Positions 12,258 to 26,039 of a stretch of 64,000 bases of DNA are shown here, one piece after another. The notes beneath the pieces were generated by a model that made no database searches, was not told the DNA's origin, and saw nothing but the letters and a program-made list of their open reading frames with translations. The translations under genes and the position numbers were made by a program. Within the stretch, counting starts at the first letter, position 1, and every line of letters begins with the position of its first letter. This stretch comes from Panopea generosa (taxonomy: Eukaryota; Mollusca; Bivalvia; Adapedonta; Hiatellidae). The stretch covers positions 46,869,228-46,933,227 of the forward strand of contig CM055901.1 of the NCBI GenBank assembly GCA_029582155.1. Direction: 5' to 3'.

Positions 12258-14259
12258 GTATTTATTGAGTTATATTCTAAATACAGTTTCTTAATTAAGA
12301 GCAGAAATTATGTTTTTTCACTTAATCTCTAAAATATGGAAAATAATTCTATATTTTGTCTATGCATGAGTAAATTAATACTTTGTACTTTGGTTTATTT
12401 GTTTTTCACTTAATGGCCCTGTATGAATTGCTGCAATTTTTAGACTGCACAGTTTTAACAAAACAGATCATATTCAAGTAACTGATAAGCTGTCTGGATC
12501 CATTAATTTTATCAAAATAAATATTTGATAATAATGAGAAATTAAGTCTCTCACAATGGAATCCCAAGAGCATTAAATATTCACATCATTCTGTTGTCAA
12601 ACCAGCAGCAACAGAAATATCCTACTGAAAAATCTTAACAAGCATTAGTGAGTTATTCCCCGTTGTGCTGAACACGTTGGAAAGGCTACTGATATCCAGT
12701 CAGACAGCTCACAAAAACTGGTTTCACTGATGAACAAATCCCCCCACATTTTGAGATTTCAGTCCAAATTTCCCTTAGCAACTGTCTGTTTTAGTACCAC
12801 TGTTTACACATTGTTGGCACAGATTATGAAAGCCATCATCTAAATATAGTGCACTACACATTAGTGTAATTAAACTCGTTGTTTAAAACTTATGCCAATA
12901 GCAAATTCAGCTATTTTTATATTTTATTACTTTAAGGAATTGTTCTACTGAATTTTGTTGTTTTTCTCTCTCACTTTTTTTTAAAAATTAGTTCATTAAA
13001 ATACTGATAATAAATGGGCGAAAAAAGAAAAAGAAACTGCAGATTTCCTTGACAAATCCAGAATGATATACCTGTCAATCATGTTATGGGCATAATAATA
13101 TCTTAAAATTAAGAACTAACCACATCACGGTGGTGAATCCGTGCGACTTAATGCTGTGGAGTGTTGTTAAAAATGCGATATTTGCATAGCCACTTGATGG
13201 CATCAATGCTTCATCTCTATTCTTTATTCGTAGATGACATTCTTTGTTTCATGAAATTATGTTATTTGCAAAATTGTTACCTGAAGCAAGCACTTTTTCT
13301 TCAAATTTGTTTACACCACTCAATAGTATAGATCATGTAGATTCACCACAATACAAGTTTGCTCTCTTTGTATACATAATTTTTCTTTTTTTCCCCATAT
13401 TTGTTTTAATTAGTTTCAGGTTAGTTTATTTTTTACAACCACAACCACACATCCAATAAGGCTGCCATGTTTAAAACCAATACAAATCATGTAAATTACA
13501 AAATGCTCAAATTTGTGTCACTTATCAGAAAACTGTTGTTAATGATTATTTTCAAGATGTAGATAAAAAAAATCAAGACTTTCAACATCTTTGATTCAGT
13601 GTCTATATTTTTATTAACCTCATATTTTAGGCTCATAAAAAAAAATGATTTTCCAACCAATGCAAAATTACGTGCACCGACTCTAAGCTGCATTGTCTAA
13701 TTATATGACAGGGCTGTCAATTAAACAAGTCGATAATCCAATCAGCAATCAATATTGGTTGCTATGGCACCATTTTCCTTAGACAGACAAAATGATGTCT
13801 ACATGGTATTTACATGGACAAACAATGCCGCATGGCCAGTAGGCAGAGCAATAGGTGTTCTTGTGTCAGGTCAAGAGCTTCTAAATCAATAAAATATCCC
13901 ATTTTAGACTACCATAATCTGTATAGCCTGCAGAATGAACTATACACACATGACTAAAATAGCTGATATGTGTGTGTTGTAGTGAGATGATACTGATAAT
14001 GGCAAGACCCAGACTTTCATCCTCCTCATAGCAACAAATTCATTTCTTGTAGGATTGAAAATGCAAATAACACCTCTTGAATACTGCAGCAATTTCTCTT
14101 TTTTTCATCAGACAAGACTATTCAAATTCAATTCCTTCTAAACAAGAGAAGAAACAAAGTGATTGATGTTAGAATGTGTCCATTGCGCATGGATATCCTG
14201 CTATATGCAAGATAATATTATACCACAATTTAAGTGGAAAAGCTACCATTACTACTGTA
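12258..14259. other. unique AT-rich sequence, no gene seen
   Basis: No convincing coding frame, RNA gene or repeat boundary. Confidence 0.45.
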
Positions 14260-14520
14260 AAATTTTATCTCACTGACAAATATCAACATGGCCATGATAC
14301 ATTAATACACCAAATATTACTTAAATACATGAACCTTTTCAAAATAAATTGATTGGAAACCATTGTTTTACTAAAAACTGAGTACAAAAGAGGCCACAAC
14401 TCCTGGAAAAAATTCACTGATGTTGACTAATATCAAACACAAACTGTATTTTGTTATTTTACAGCAACACACCAAATATTATTTTTATACATGAACTCTT
14501 TTCAGCACTATTTACAGAGT
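14260..14520 (+). repeat. degenerate dispersed repeat, related to 57800-58010
   Basis: It contains GATTGGAAACCATTGTTTTA, AAAGAGGCCACAACTCCTGG and ACTAATATCAAACACAAACTG. A similar order (GGAAACCATTTTTTGACC, AAAGGAGTCATAA, GAAATCAACAGATATCAAA) recurs at 57,848-57,935. Both look like old copies of one GGCCACAACT-type family. Confidence 0.4.
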
Positions 14521-15100
14521 GGAGGTGTCTTACACAATATCTGTATAAGATATCTTACAGTATTATAAACTACTGTTGTTCATTGTCCAGTGTAAACTTC
14601 AAAACCACAGACTTCCATTAAAGACCTTTTGTGATTTTGCATTTAAAATATTAAATAAAAATCTTTATTAATGGCAGATACCTCCAAGACTGACAAATTG
14701 AACACATTTTATACAACAGATAAAATCTGACTTTCTCATTGATATCACTTTGCATCACATCATCATTATCCTTTTTCCCTCTGTTATAACTGCCTGATTT
14801 AAAATTAATTCATTTTTCATAATACTGTTTTTTTAAATGTATTTCTACATTTCATTCTAGGAGCATCTGCAATGGTCATTATTGTGTAAGAGTATTTTAT
14901 TATTTCAACATTCCATTTTCTTAATGTAACATAAAACACTTACACTTTTTCCTAACTGACTGTTTTATATGTTTGTTTCGGTAATGGCAGACACCCTAAT
15001 ACTTTGAGATGCTTTTATGACGACTCGTAAACTTGCATCAATGCTACTCAGATAATTGAATTTAGGCCAGATAAAAATATACCTATTACTTGACCAAAAA

Positions 15101-16732
15101 AATAAGAGGGCCAAGATGGCCCTATATTGCTCACCTGAGTGACCTTGAGTCACCCAACTTAAGTAGATTATATAATACATGTACACTTATATTTCCAAAA
15201 AAACAAGATGGGCAAGAATTTTGATTTGTTTTGAAGATGTAACAGATGCGTAGAAGAGTTCAATCTTGGTAGAGGTGAAATTACAATGAAATCAGATCAG
15301 TAGATTCTGACAAGAAGGATTTTGAAGTTTTAACTACAGCTGCCTATATAGTCAACTAGCACCTCACTGTGGGGGTCATGTTTTTTAACAAATCACAACG
15401 GCTCCAACAAACTTGGTAAAGGGTCACCCAAGGAAATATTTCTGCGAAACTGTTTTAAAATTGATCCAGATGTTTCTGGCAAGAAGATTTTTTAAGTATT
15501 AACTATAGCGTATATAGTAAACTAATCGCATCCCCTGTCCGCCGTTTTTTGACGAATCACTACGGTTTGAACAAACTTGGTAGGGGTTCCTCCAAGAAAC
15601 ATTTTTGTGAAATTATTTTAAAATCGAGCCAGTAGTTTCTAACAAGAAGATTTTTTAAGTTTTTACTAATTAAACTTGCCTCGCCCCTTGGCGGCCATGT
15701 TTTTTGACAAATCAAGATGGCTTGAACAAAATAGGTAGTGTGTCACCCAATGAACATTTCCGTGAAATTATTTTAAAATCGAGCCAGTAGTTTTTGACAA
15801 GAAGATTTTTTAAGTTTTTACTATAGCTTATATTGTTAATTAACCCCACCCCCTGGCGGCCATGTTTTTTGACGAATCAAGATGGCTTGAACAAACTTGG
15901 TAGAGGGTCACCCAAGGACCATTTCTGTGAAATTATTTTAAAATCAAGTAAGTAGTTTCTGACAAGAATATTTTTTAAGTTTTTACTATAGCTTATATAG
16001 CAAACTAACCCAATCCCCTGGCCGCCATGTTTTATGACAAATCAATATGGTTTGAACAAACTTTGGAAAGGCCCACCGAAAGAACATTTCTGTGAAATTA
16101 TTTTAAAATTGAGCCAGTAGTTTCTGACAAGAAAATTTTTTAAGTTTTTACCAAAGCTTATATAGTAAACTAACCCCACCCCACTGGCCACCATGTTTTG
16201 ACGAATCAAGATGGCTTGAACAAACTTGATAGTGGGTCACCCAAGGAACATTTCTGTGAAATCATTTCAAAATTGAGCTAGTGGTTTCTGACAAGAAGAT
16301 TTTTTAAGTTTATACTATAGCTTATATATATATATATATACGTAAACTAACCCCACCCCCTGGCGGCCATGTTTTTTGACGAATCAATATGGCTTAAACA
16401 AACTTGGTTGAGGGTCACCCAAGGAACATTTCTGTGAAATTATTTTAAAATCGAGCCAGTAGTTTCTGACAATAAGATTTTTTAAGTTTTAACTAATTAA
16501 ACTTGCCCCGCCCTCTGGTGGCCATGTTTTTTGAAGAATCAAGATTGGTTGAACAAACTTGGTAGAGGGTCACCCAAGGAACATTTCTGTAAAGTTATAT
16601 CAATATTGGCCCAGTGGTTTCAGAGGAAAAGTTGTTAGAAGCTAAAAGTTAATGACAGATGACAGACGACAGACGAAGGATTCCAGGCGATCACAAAAGC
16701 TCACCTGTGAGCCTTTGGCTCAGGTGAGCTAA
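15101..16732 (+). mobile_element. hairpin-headed iterated element with 3' palindrome, 8 units of about 165 bp
   Basis: The 5' end has a perfect hairpin: AGGGCCA (15107-15113), AGA loop, TGGCCCT (15117-15123). It is followed by CTATATTGCTCACCTGAGTG. Eight internal units are marked by GGCGGCCATGTTTTTTGACG, at about 15377, 15542, 15696, 15861, 16026, 16192, 16368 and 16523. Then come GACAGATGACAGACGACAGA and a 3' stem-loop AGCTCACCTGTGAGCC-TTT-GGCTCAGGTGAGCT (16698-16730), followed by AAAA. An AAAAATAA string lies at both outer edges (about 15097 and 16731) and may be a target duplication. No protein is encoded. Confidence 0.75.
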
Positions 16733-18604
16733 AAATAAAGTAGCTAGGTAGGCATTTTTTTTTTGTTGGAGAAAACATAATTATTTTAATTTGTTTTTCT
16801 GTTCTACAAGATAAATAAATAAGATAAATAAATAAGGAACAATACAAATAAAATTTTCTTAAGACATTTAGCAGATTTGTTCAAAATTTTTCTTACTTTT
16901 ACGTATTTCTGGCCTTATTTAAATGGACAATATAACTATAATATAACTATTGCCAGGGCTGAATCTGTAGTCAGTATTATAAAGGGAGGCTACACTTTCT
17001 GTATAACTCTAACAAGAGATGAATTCAGTTATCTTCCATCTCTTGTGAAATTAAAAAGGGAAACAACTCAATTATTTTAAAAAACATTGGCAGTTATATG
17101 TTATCTCCCTTGTTAAAAAAATAAATTCTCACCTGTAATTTTGAAGGTCAACCATACATCAGTTCTTTCATCTGATTCTCGTCTCACACCCAGTCAAATC
17201 ACCATGGCAACGAATCAACATTGTCTCCATGACATCAGATGATGGGATGCTCCAGTGTACTTCTAGGTCAGTTGAGGCTGAAAACCTTAACCTTGTACTT
17301 TTGAATAGCTACTATAAAAGTTGCTATTCACCTAAACTTGATTGTCCCTAATGATCTAATAAGCTGAATGAAACAATCATGTATCATTTAAGCATGCACA
17401 TGATAAAATCATTGTCTGTTTATTGTGTTACAAGTTTCATTTGAATCAAATTTAAAATGTTTTGCAATTGCAAAAAAATCTACACAATATTGCAATTTAA
17501 GAAAACATTATTCAATCTTAATGTTTGGTATAATTATTCGCTTAATGAAAGTTCGATGTAACAAGTTTCATTCAAATTTGGTTGAAACTGTGGGAAAAAT
17601 TATGTCACTTGATGACATTTATATTATACTGACTCAAAATAAAACTTGAATTTAATTAATTTATTTACTGCACATATTAAAAGGGAAACACTGAAGGTGT
17701 CAGTAAGAGGAAACATTGAGATGTGAGAAAATATATATCGGCTTTCCAAGTACACATAAAATAAATTGATGACTTTTTGTATCATTGTCTAGACAGACAG
17801 ATATATTAGATCAGTTACACTTTAATATAAATTTCAATGCATCATGGGAAGTTTTCTGGTCTAATATTTACTTTCTAATTACAATCAGATGTACAAAGTA
17901 AGGCCAAATGAAGTTTCAAACTAACTTGTTTTCATTAATTACTTCAACAATTAGCTATTTTAAACACAGAACTGATAATGCCACAACCAGGCAAAATTTT
18001 CTCAAAAAAATTGTCCTATTTGTTGTCATAATCTCAGGTGTCAGCTTTGATATTTTCCTCAGAGATTCTATTGAAAACAACCACCCTGACTTTATCATCG
18101 CCCCTTTGTTTATGATAGTTAAACATTCCTTTGGTTCTATTTGTTATTATCACTCTCATTTTGGTGGTCTCCTATTATTTTTTTTAACAACCAATTTCAC
18201 AGGTAACTGATTACAAAAGATATTGAGTTCATATTTCTTAATTTACTCTTTTAATTTACACTTTGAAATTATGTTTACATACCATAATTTTGTAAGTGAG
18301 TTCATATTTTGAATTTTATATTTAGACAACTCAAGATGTGAATTTAAAACATCCCAATATATAAAGTATGAATTATGAACTGTAAAGTCTCCATATAAAT
18401 TAAATGTATTAAAATGTTGAAACCAATTCTCCAAGTAATATTATTTTACTGAAAAATGTGGTAACAACATTTTGTTTTTTCAATAATTGACATGCAATTA
18501 AATGTATAACCTACATTGTGGCCAAGTCATGCAGAATTAGGGCTCAATTTGAACATTAAATTGTCATCAGGTCGGCATCTGCCATTTTTCAATCTTATTG
18601 ATCA
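16733..18604. other. unique AT-rich sequence, no gene seen
   Basis: The 100-codon frame at 17908-18210 and smaller ones show no domain, no codon bias and no splice context. Nothing else is supported. Confidence 0.45.
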
Positions 18605-20967
18605 CCATGATTTCTATTATATGATCAGATTACCAGAGTCAGTGATGAGGGCGCCATTAGCATGGTTTCTATTATAATCAGATTACAAGGGTCGGTGGTG
18701 GGGGCGCCATTAGCATGGTTTCTATTATATGATCAGATTACCTGGGTCAGTGATGGGGGCGCCATTAGCATGGTTTCTATTATATGATTATATTACCAGG
18801 GTCGGTGGTGGGGGTGCCATTAGCATGGTTTCTATTATATGATCAGATTACCAGAGTCAGTGATGAGGGCGCCATTAGCATGGTTTCTATTATATGATCA
18901 GATTACCAGGGTTAGTGATGAGGGTGCCATTAGCATGGTTTCTATTATATGATCAGATTACAAGGGTTGGTGGTGGGGGTGCCATTAGCATGGTTTCTAT
19001 TATATGATCAGATTACCAGGGCCAGTAGTGGGGGTGCCATTAGCATGGTTTCTATTATATGATCAGATTACAAGGGTCGGTGGTGGGGGTGCCATTAGCA
19101 TGGTTTCTATTATATGATCAGATTACCAGAGTTGGGGCTGGGGGTGCCATTAGCATGGTTTATATTATATGATCAGATTACAAGGGTTGGTGGTGGGGGT
19201 GCCATTAGCATGGTTTCTATTATATGATCAGATTACCTGGGTCGGTGGTGGGGGTGCCATTAGCATGGTTTATATTATATGATCAGATTACAAGGGTCGG
19301 TGGTGGGGGCGCCATTAGCATGGTTTCTATTATATGATCAGATTACCTGGGTCGGTGGTGGGGGTGCCATTAGCATGGTTTATATTATATGATCAGATTA
19401 CAAGGGTCGGTGGTGGGGGTGCCATTAGCATGGTTTATATTATATGATCATATTACCTGGGTCGGTGGTGGGGGTGCCATTAGCATGGTTTATATTATAT
19501 GATCAGATTACAAGGGTCGGTGGTGGGGGTGCCATTAGCATGGTTTATATTATATGATTATATTACCAGGGTCGGTGGTGGGGGTGCCATTAGCATGGTT
19601 TATATTATATGATCAGATTACAAGGGTCGGTGGTGGGGGCGCCATTAGCATGGTTTATATTATATGATCAGATTACAAGGGTCGGTGGTGGGGGCGCCAT
19701 TAGCATGGTTTATATTATATGATTATATTACCAGGGTCGGTGGTGGGGGTGCCATTAGCATGGTTTATATTATATGATCAGATTACAAGGGTCGGTGGTG
19801 GGGGTGCCATTAGCATGGTTTATATTATATGATTATATTACCAGGGTCGGTGGTGGGGGTGCCATTAGCATGGTTTATATTATATGATCAGATTACCAGG
19901 GTCGGTGGTGGGGGTGCCATTAGCATGGTTTATATTATATGATCAGATTACCAGAGTTGGGGCTGGGGGTGCCATTAGCATGGTTTATATTATATGATCA
20001 GATAACCTGGGTCGGTGGTGGGGGTGCCATTAGCATGTTTCTATTATATGATCAGATTACCAGAGTTGGGGCTGGGGGTGCCATTAGCATGGTTTATATT
20101 ATATGATCAGATTACCAGAGTCAGTAGTGGGGGTGCCATTAGCATGGTTTATATTATATGATCAGATTACCAGAGTTGGGGCTGGGGGTGCCATTAGCAT
20201 GGTTTATATTATATGATCAGATTACCTGGGTCGGTGGTGGGGGTGCCATTAGCATGTTTCTATTATATGATCAGATTACCAGAGTTGGGGCTGGGGGTGC
20301 CATTAGCATGGTTTATATTATATGATCAGATTACAAGAGTTGGGGCTGGGGGTGCCATTAGCATGGTTTATATTATATGATCAGATTACCTGGGTCGGTG
20401 GTGGGGGTGCCATTAGCATGTTTCTATTATATGATCAGATTACCAGAGTTGGGGCTGGGGGTGCCATTAGCATGGTTTATATTATATGATCAGATTACCA
20501 GAGTTGGGGCTGGGGGTGCCATTAGCATGGTTTATATTATATGATCAGATTACCAGAGTCAGTGGTGGGGGTGCCATTAGCATGGTTTATATTATATGAT
20601 CAGATTACCAGAGTTGGGGCTGGGGGTGCCATTAGCATGGTTTCTGTTATATGATCAGATTACCAGAGTTGGGGCTGGGGGTGCCATTAGCATGGTTTAT
20701 ATTATATGATCAGATTACCAGGGTCGGTGGTGGGGGTGCCATTAACATGTTTCTATTATATGATCAGATTACCAGAGTTGGTGCTGGGTGCCATTAGCAT
20801 GGTTTCTATTATATGATTAGATTACCAGGGTCAGTGGTTGGGGCAACATTAGCATGATTTCTTTTATATGATCAGATCACCAGAGTTGGTGGTGGGGTGC
20901 CATAACTATGGTTTCTATTATATGATCAGATTAACAGAGTCAGTGGTGGGGCGCCATAAGCATGGTT
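18605..20967. repeat. 55-bp tandem array, about 43 units
   Basis: Each unit has an AT-rich half (TATTATATGATCAGATTACC) and a G-rich half (GGGTCGGTGGTGGGGGTGCC, then ATTAGCATGGTT). A second unit class has CAGAGTTGGGGCTGGGGGTG in the G-rich half and dominates after about 19960. The classes alternate in short runs, suggesting higher-order organisation. Units at both edges are more diverged, as expected for a homogenised array. Confidence 0.95.
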
Positions 20968-23523
20968 GTGAAATAACTTAGTTAATTTCAACAATGGCGA
21001 AGTTATCCCTATAGGAACAAATCAAATCTTTTGGAATTTGAATGAATGAATGAATGGTGTTTTACGGCATTTGGAATTTGAATGTAAACAATATTATTTT
21101 ATCCAGAAATAAGCAATGGCCTTATTTTGTACAGTTGATTTCCAAATGGATGGGGGTACATACATACAAGTTTGAAAGGACAATGGTTACTGCCAGTTAT
21201 AATGACAAAAACCATTATTCTTCCCACAATAGTTATAATATCTGAAAATAAAGTTGATTTTAAACAAACATTTCTTATATCATCGGCTCCCACAGCTATA
21301 TAAATCTGTAAGTAATACAATAAATTACTTTTTGCGCTGTTAAAACTCAACCTGATATTATAATGAAGATGAGAGAATATGTTACACAGGTTGCATGACA
21401 ACTAGTCAATCACTGGAGACAGTATTAAGGTGCTGTGCATTATAATAACAGACTACAATTATATGCATTTATATATTTACTATTACAGTAATCTATTACT
21501 GTCTTAATATCTTTATTATTTCACATGGATGTTTGAGTATTCCTTGGCTCTGGTGACCAGGCCCTGAGGTTATAAACTTTTTTCATGATCAACTCAAATT
21601 CGTATTCCAGCAATTTCCAGAATTCAAAGAAAAAGGACAAATTAAAGTGTAACCGCTTGACTCAGCCTGAAATTTGAAAAGTATTAATACTGGTTTGTAG
21701 AAGAAAGTTAAGTATTTATGTTTTTTGTTATAATGAGTATATTTATTATTTAGTTTATCGTGAACTCTTGAATGGAGCATGTTTCAGTCTTATAACCTCA
21801 GACCATTGAGTAAACCCTTGTCTCAAATTAACTCCACTCCAGTGCCAAGATGCAGTGCTGCCATTAACATAAAAATTATCAACTTTATACATATACAACT
21901 GTTTGTAATCAGAAGACTTTATTTCTTCATCTGCATCTGCAAGTTTTCACGTTAAAGAAGAAGGCTCTGATCAGACATACACAAATACATATCACTTCTG
22001 GATCCATTAGCACAGTTATTTGAAACAACTATTAAAGATGCATCACCTATATTGAATCACAATGAAGAAGGTTCCATTAGCCAATATTTGTTGATACGTC
22101 CTTATGCCTTATCTTAATTATAAGAAGTTTGTTACACACAGGTAAGCATTTTCCATTTTATTTGTCAAAGTTTTATTGATATTGACCAAAGAGTGACTTT
22201 TATTGTGGGGCACGATTTAGAATTTGGTCAACAAAATTAAAGAAATTTACACTACAGAGACAAAAATACAATATAAGTTATTCATCAGATTATCCATAAC
22301 ATAAAATTTTAACGTTCTATATAAATGTGCAGTTTTATAGATAAGATTAAAAAAATATCTGTGATACAGGTGAGACCTCTTTAAAAGTAATAATATAACT
22401 AATCTTTATGGAAATATCTGTTTAGTTTTTTAATTTGTGAAAGAATTACAAGTCGATTCAAATTTCTTGATCATCATCTAGATTAGATTTGATGGCTGTG
22501 ATTTCAGGAGGATAGGGAATATGTTTTAATGACTTCCCCATCATCTTACTCTAGTGAGGAAAGGTTCAAAAGAAAACAAATTTAAAAACACTACCAAAAG
22601 ACCTGACCAAAGTCAATATTGGTTCAACAATCAATATCTAACTATGAAAAATTCAATTTATTTTTCTATATACATAACAAGAATATTTGGTAAAGAAACC
22701 ACAAAGGGACCTAATAATCAGTTTACAGTTCACTGCAATTATTAGCAACTCTCATGCTAGCCTATCATTAGCGGGAGTAAAAATGGCTATAATAGATTCT
22801 TAAATATCCATAATTTAGGATAAATGCTGTACGATGATACATCCCAGCATGCATTTCTTAAAGTTTGGACTTGCCTGGCATCTTTTGTAAAGAAAATCAT
22901 TTTTGTATTACAATAAAATATCTAAACTTTTCATGGGTGCCTTTGATGAACTCACTTTTAAACTAAGTTTCTAGTCCAAGTTTTACTCAACATCTCAACT
23001 TGAGATTTTCCTCATTAATTTTTTACTTTAATCATTTTGCATTTTAACCTTTACAAACAGGTACATATGTCTGTGTTGTACTTATCTATGTTTGGTAATT
23101 TAATGGGTAATGAATCAAAGCTATCATTTAGTGAAATTGAACATTTTTGAGTTGATGAAAATCTCAGCTTGAGATGTAATCTGAAACCAGACACGTGCTT
23201 TATATGCTTTGTACTGAGAGTACTGAAACTGTAGAAGAAAATGATCACACTTTTTAAATCAGATTTTCTCATTTCCGGGGCAAGAAAATAACTATACACC
23301 TTGAAAACGATTTTTCTTCGGTTGTCATTTTCAACTTTCACATCGCAGTAATTAATTATTTTTTATAAAATCTATCAGCTAAGCAAGTAACTTAATTGAA
23401 AAAGGTAAAATAAATGATTAAAGGAGTGATACTGGTGAAATGCTGAGCTTTTACAGTGATTTTAAGAGTTAAGATAATGAATTATTCAATATTGACGCAA
23501 ATCATTTAATTTTCATTACTTAC
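20968..23523. other. intronic sequence downstream of the PDE4 exon
   Basis: AT-rich. A short GAATGAATGAATGAAT-GGTGTTTTACGGCAT string at 21041-21070 looks like an isolated 3' tail of a minus-strand molluscan SINE. No PDE4 exon encoding the next UCR1 motif (consensus like LIVTPFAQ) was found by eye on the minus strand. Confidence 0.4.
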
Positions 23524-23715
23524 GGTTGCTGTGGCTGTTCACTTTGTAGGGAAGAATGGCGAGACATAGATTTTGGTGATATTTCATAGTCGCTGTCAGA
23601 CCTGTACAAAAACGATTCTCGGCGCTGGGGAAGGTTTTGCAATATGAGGCCACCGGACGGGCTGCCACCTTCCAGGGCCCCACGTCCCCCTGCTGCACCA
23701 TTTTCTACGTCAAAA
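23524..23715 (-). CDS. PDE4: PDE4 (cAMP-specific 3',5'-cyclic phosphodiesterase 4) internal exon, UCR1 region
   Basis: A minus-strand exon encodes FDVENG...GLILQ...[30 protein letters not shown], which matches the start of upstream conserved region 1 of animal PDE4 long forms. The known family features are FDV[DE]NG, SGLILQ and [16 protein letters not shown]4 hydrolyses cAMP; PKA phosphorylates the serine in the RRES motif of UCR1 and activates long isoforms, so this exon belongs to a regulated long form. The acceptor is TTTTCTATCTACTTCCAG ending at 23716. The donor is GTAAGT at 23523-23518. The exon is 192 nt: one base completes a split codon, then 63 codons, then two bases of the next codon. 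The catalytic domain is not in the exon, and no other exon of this gene was recognised in the window, implying very large introns. Confidence 0.93.
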
Positions 23716-24184
23716 CTGGAAGTAGATAGAAAACATAAATTATGTCTAAAAATGGAAATGATCTCTTGAAGTAAGTAAGTCTTACATAACATTTCTGTAA
23801 CAAAGATTGATGGTAAGTGATTGATAAAATGATGATGATAATGTTGATGATAGCAATGAAGGCATAGAATCTCTTGGTCCTAACCATGCTATAGTCACAG
23901 ATGATTTAGTGTGAGAGATACTTTAAGTATTTATCCAGTGTTTTCCCTCACAATTTGAAATTGGGGGTCATTTGTCTCCCATATAATTCCTGGACTATGT
24001 AGGTTAAAAACACAACATTTGAGTCATAAAAAAACCTGCTTACCTTATTTTTCTTTTTAGATTGTGAATGGACCAAAACTATGATAGCAGATTGTTTCAA
24101 GTTTACCATTCCATTTTAAATATCGAGTTTGTCACATTTTGGTGGATTTGACATACTAAACCATTTGTATTTTATTCATGATTT
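23716..24184 (-). other. intronic sequence upstream of the PDE4 exon
   Basis: Begins with the acceptor and polypyrimidine tract of the exon (minus strand). No further coding signal is visible. Confidence 0.5.
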
Positions 24185-24358
24185 GAGCAAATATGAGCTT
24201 CGTGTAAGGATGTTGAACACCAAATTTGGTAAAAATCTGATAAACAGTTTCAGAGGTAGTCATTTGAAGCAAAAATTTATGATGGACAACTGACTGACAA
24301 TGGGTAGCACAAGGCGATCACAAAAGTTCACATGTGAGCCTTTGGTTAAGGTGAACAG
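24185..24358 (+). mobile_element. 3' fragment of the 15101-type hairpin element
   Basis: It keeps the element's last unit and tail in degraded form: GACAACTGACTGACAATGGG, GGCGATCACAAAAG, then TTCACATGTGAGCCTTTGG-TTAAGGTGAACAGAAAA. This corresponds to the 3' stem-loop at 16698-16730. Confidence 0.7.
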
Positions 24359-24544
24359 AAAAAAGTTACAAGAGTTTCTCTTGATACGCCCTCTGAGCTT
24401 GCTAACCTGGTATTACAGTGCATGTATTGTTGTTGAGGTAAGCAATTTGATGTCACAGTAATTTTGCAGGTTTAAGTATGATTGTTTGATTGCTTGTGTG
24501 TCTCTTATTTTTGACAGTATTACAGTTATTTAATGGTAACAGTG

Positions 24545-24745
24545 CATTATTGCTCCTTGGATCTGCTAGGCCCTTGACCAGTTCTAGACACACATCATCT
24601 CTGCAAGTCACTGACTACTTCCCAACATACTTAGACATGGGAGACCCATGGCCATAGATCGAAGTTCATGATTAATCACAGGACTTTGACTGTGCAGGGA
24701 TTCAAACTCATCACGCTGGATTGAGTCAGATGCACAGAATTGTCG
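24545..24745 (-). mobile_element. tRNA-derived SINE, second family, minus strand
   Basis: On the minus strand the head reads GCATCTGACTCAATCC, then B-box GAGTTTGAATCCCTGC. The body follows with ATGGGTCTCCCATGTCTAAG and GGGAAGTAGTCAGTGAC. The same body (GAGTCTCCCATGTCTAATTG, GGGGAAGTAGCTGG) flanks the 42-bp satellite at 58335-60147, so this is the reference copy for interpreting that array. Confidence 0.72.
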
Positions 24746-24778
24746 CATTATAAAAATGCACTGATATTGTAGTGTAAT

Positions 24779-24780
<2 letters not shown>

Positions 24781-24827
<47 letters not shown>
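24781..24827. repeat. (TG)n microsatellite
   Basis: An uninterrupted dinucleotide TG run of about 23 repeats. Confidence 0.97.
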
Positions 24828-24828
<1 letters not shown>

Positions 24829-26039
24829 TGTGGCACAATGCTATACTTTTGTTGAGCTTAGAATACTTTCTGAAGCTCACTCCATCTTTGTGAGATGGAA
24901 AAATTTGCAAATGCAGAAAGCCAAGCTTAACATCATATAACAAAATAAAACTAAAACAATGAGAACCTTCAATTGCATTTCTCTATTCCTGCACTTTTTA
25001 ATATATTTCTGGCTGATATGAAAAATAAATTACTCCTTTAATAAAACACTTTTGTAAGATCTTCTGAATTTGTTTATTTGAAATTCTATTTTAAAACCAT
25101 GATTGCACATTCTGAATTAATTCTAAACCAGAAGTGCATAATTCCATCTTTACCAACACCCCCTGGGGACTATGTATTTTTTAAAAGTGAAAAATGTGTT
25201 ATTTATTTATTAATTGCTAAGAGTTTTACAAAGAATAATATTGTGTTTGATAATTGTTTCACAAACAAATACCAAATATGATTAGGTTCTTTTTGATTAA
25301 AAACACTTTAACAAAAAATAATTTGGACCCAAATTGGGTAGGCAGATGTTGGTTGGGTTGGGGCGGGGGATGGACTTTACTGGGGGGAGCATTTATACAG
25401 TGGACCATGGTAACTATGTTAATGAAAAATGGGAAGTGTTTTCAAAATGTGGGTGCTAATAAGAAGAGGAATTGAAATGAAAATGGTAAACACAAATTAG
25501 GTACCGGGTATATATAATTTTACTTGTTTGCAAAAATAGATTGGTTTACACGATTTCCATGGAGAATTATGTTAAATTTCATAATTAGACAGCTGATGAT
25601 GGATAAGATATCATACAGGATATAGGAAATGAGATTCTTTCCCCAACACTCTGATACAATAGCAAACTGAGTGGGCTGGTGTGTTTGTCTGACTGTATCT
25701 AGAAATCTACGGGGAAAAGCCAATCTTTAGTGAATCTTGATTAGTATGCATGCAAATAAGTATGTCCAACTTTGTTTTGCTGATGAATCAATATCCACTA
25801 TGTCATGTCAAAGATGCTCTTTTGTCTCTTAAATAGCACTGATACAGAGAGAATTGCAAATAAGGCATTACAAATCTGGTTAAAGCCATTGCAAGATTAA
25901 CTCTGAATTGGTTCTGGCATCTCAGTCTCTTTGTGTTGATTTCTGTTAAATGACACTTTTGAATGTTTTATTGCTATACCCAAAACACACAACTGGTTTG
26001 TCATGGTGCTCTATCAGTTTTTTTAAAACCTTGTCATAA
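24828..26039. other. intronic sequence, no gene seen
   Basis: AT-rich; small open frames only. Nothing recognised. Confidence 0.4.

Noticed and set aside
17908..18210. 100-codon frame rich in Phe/Ile/Leu
   Set aside because: Composition matches translated AT-rich DNA; no motif.
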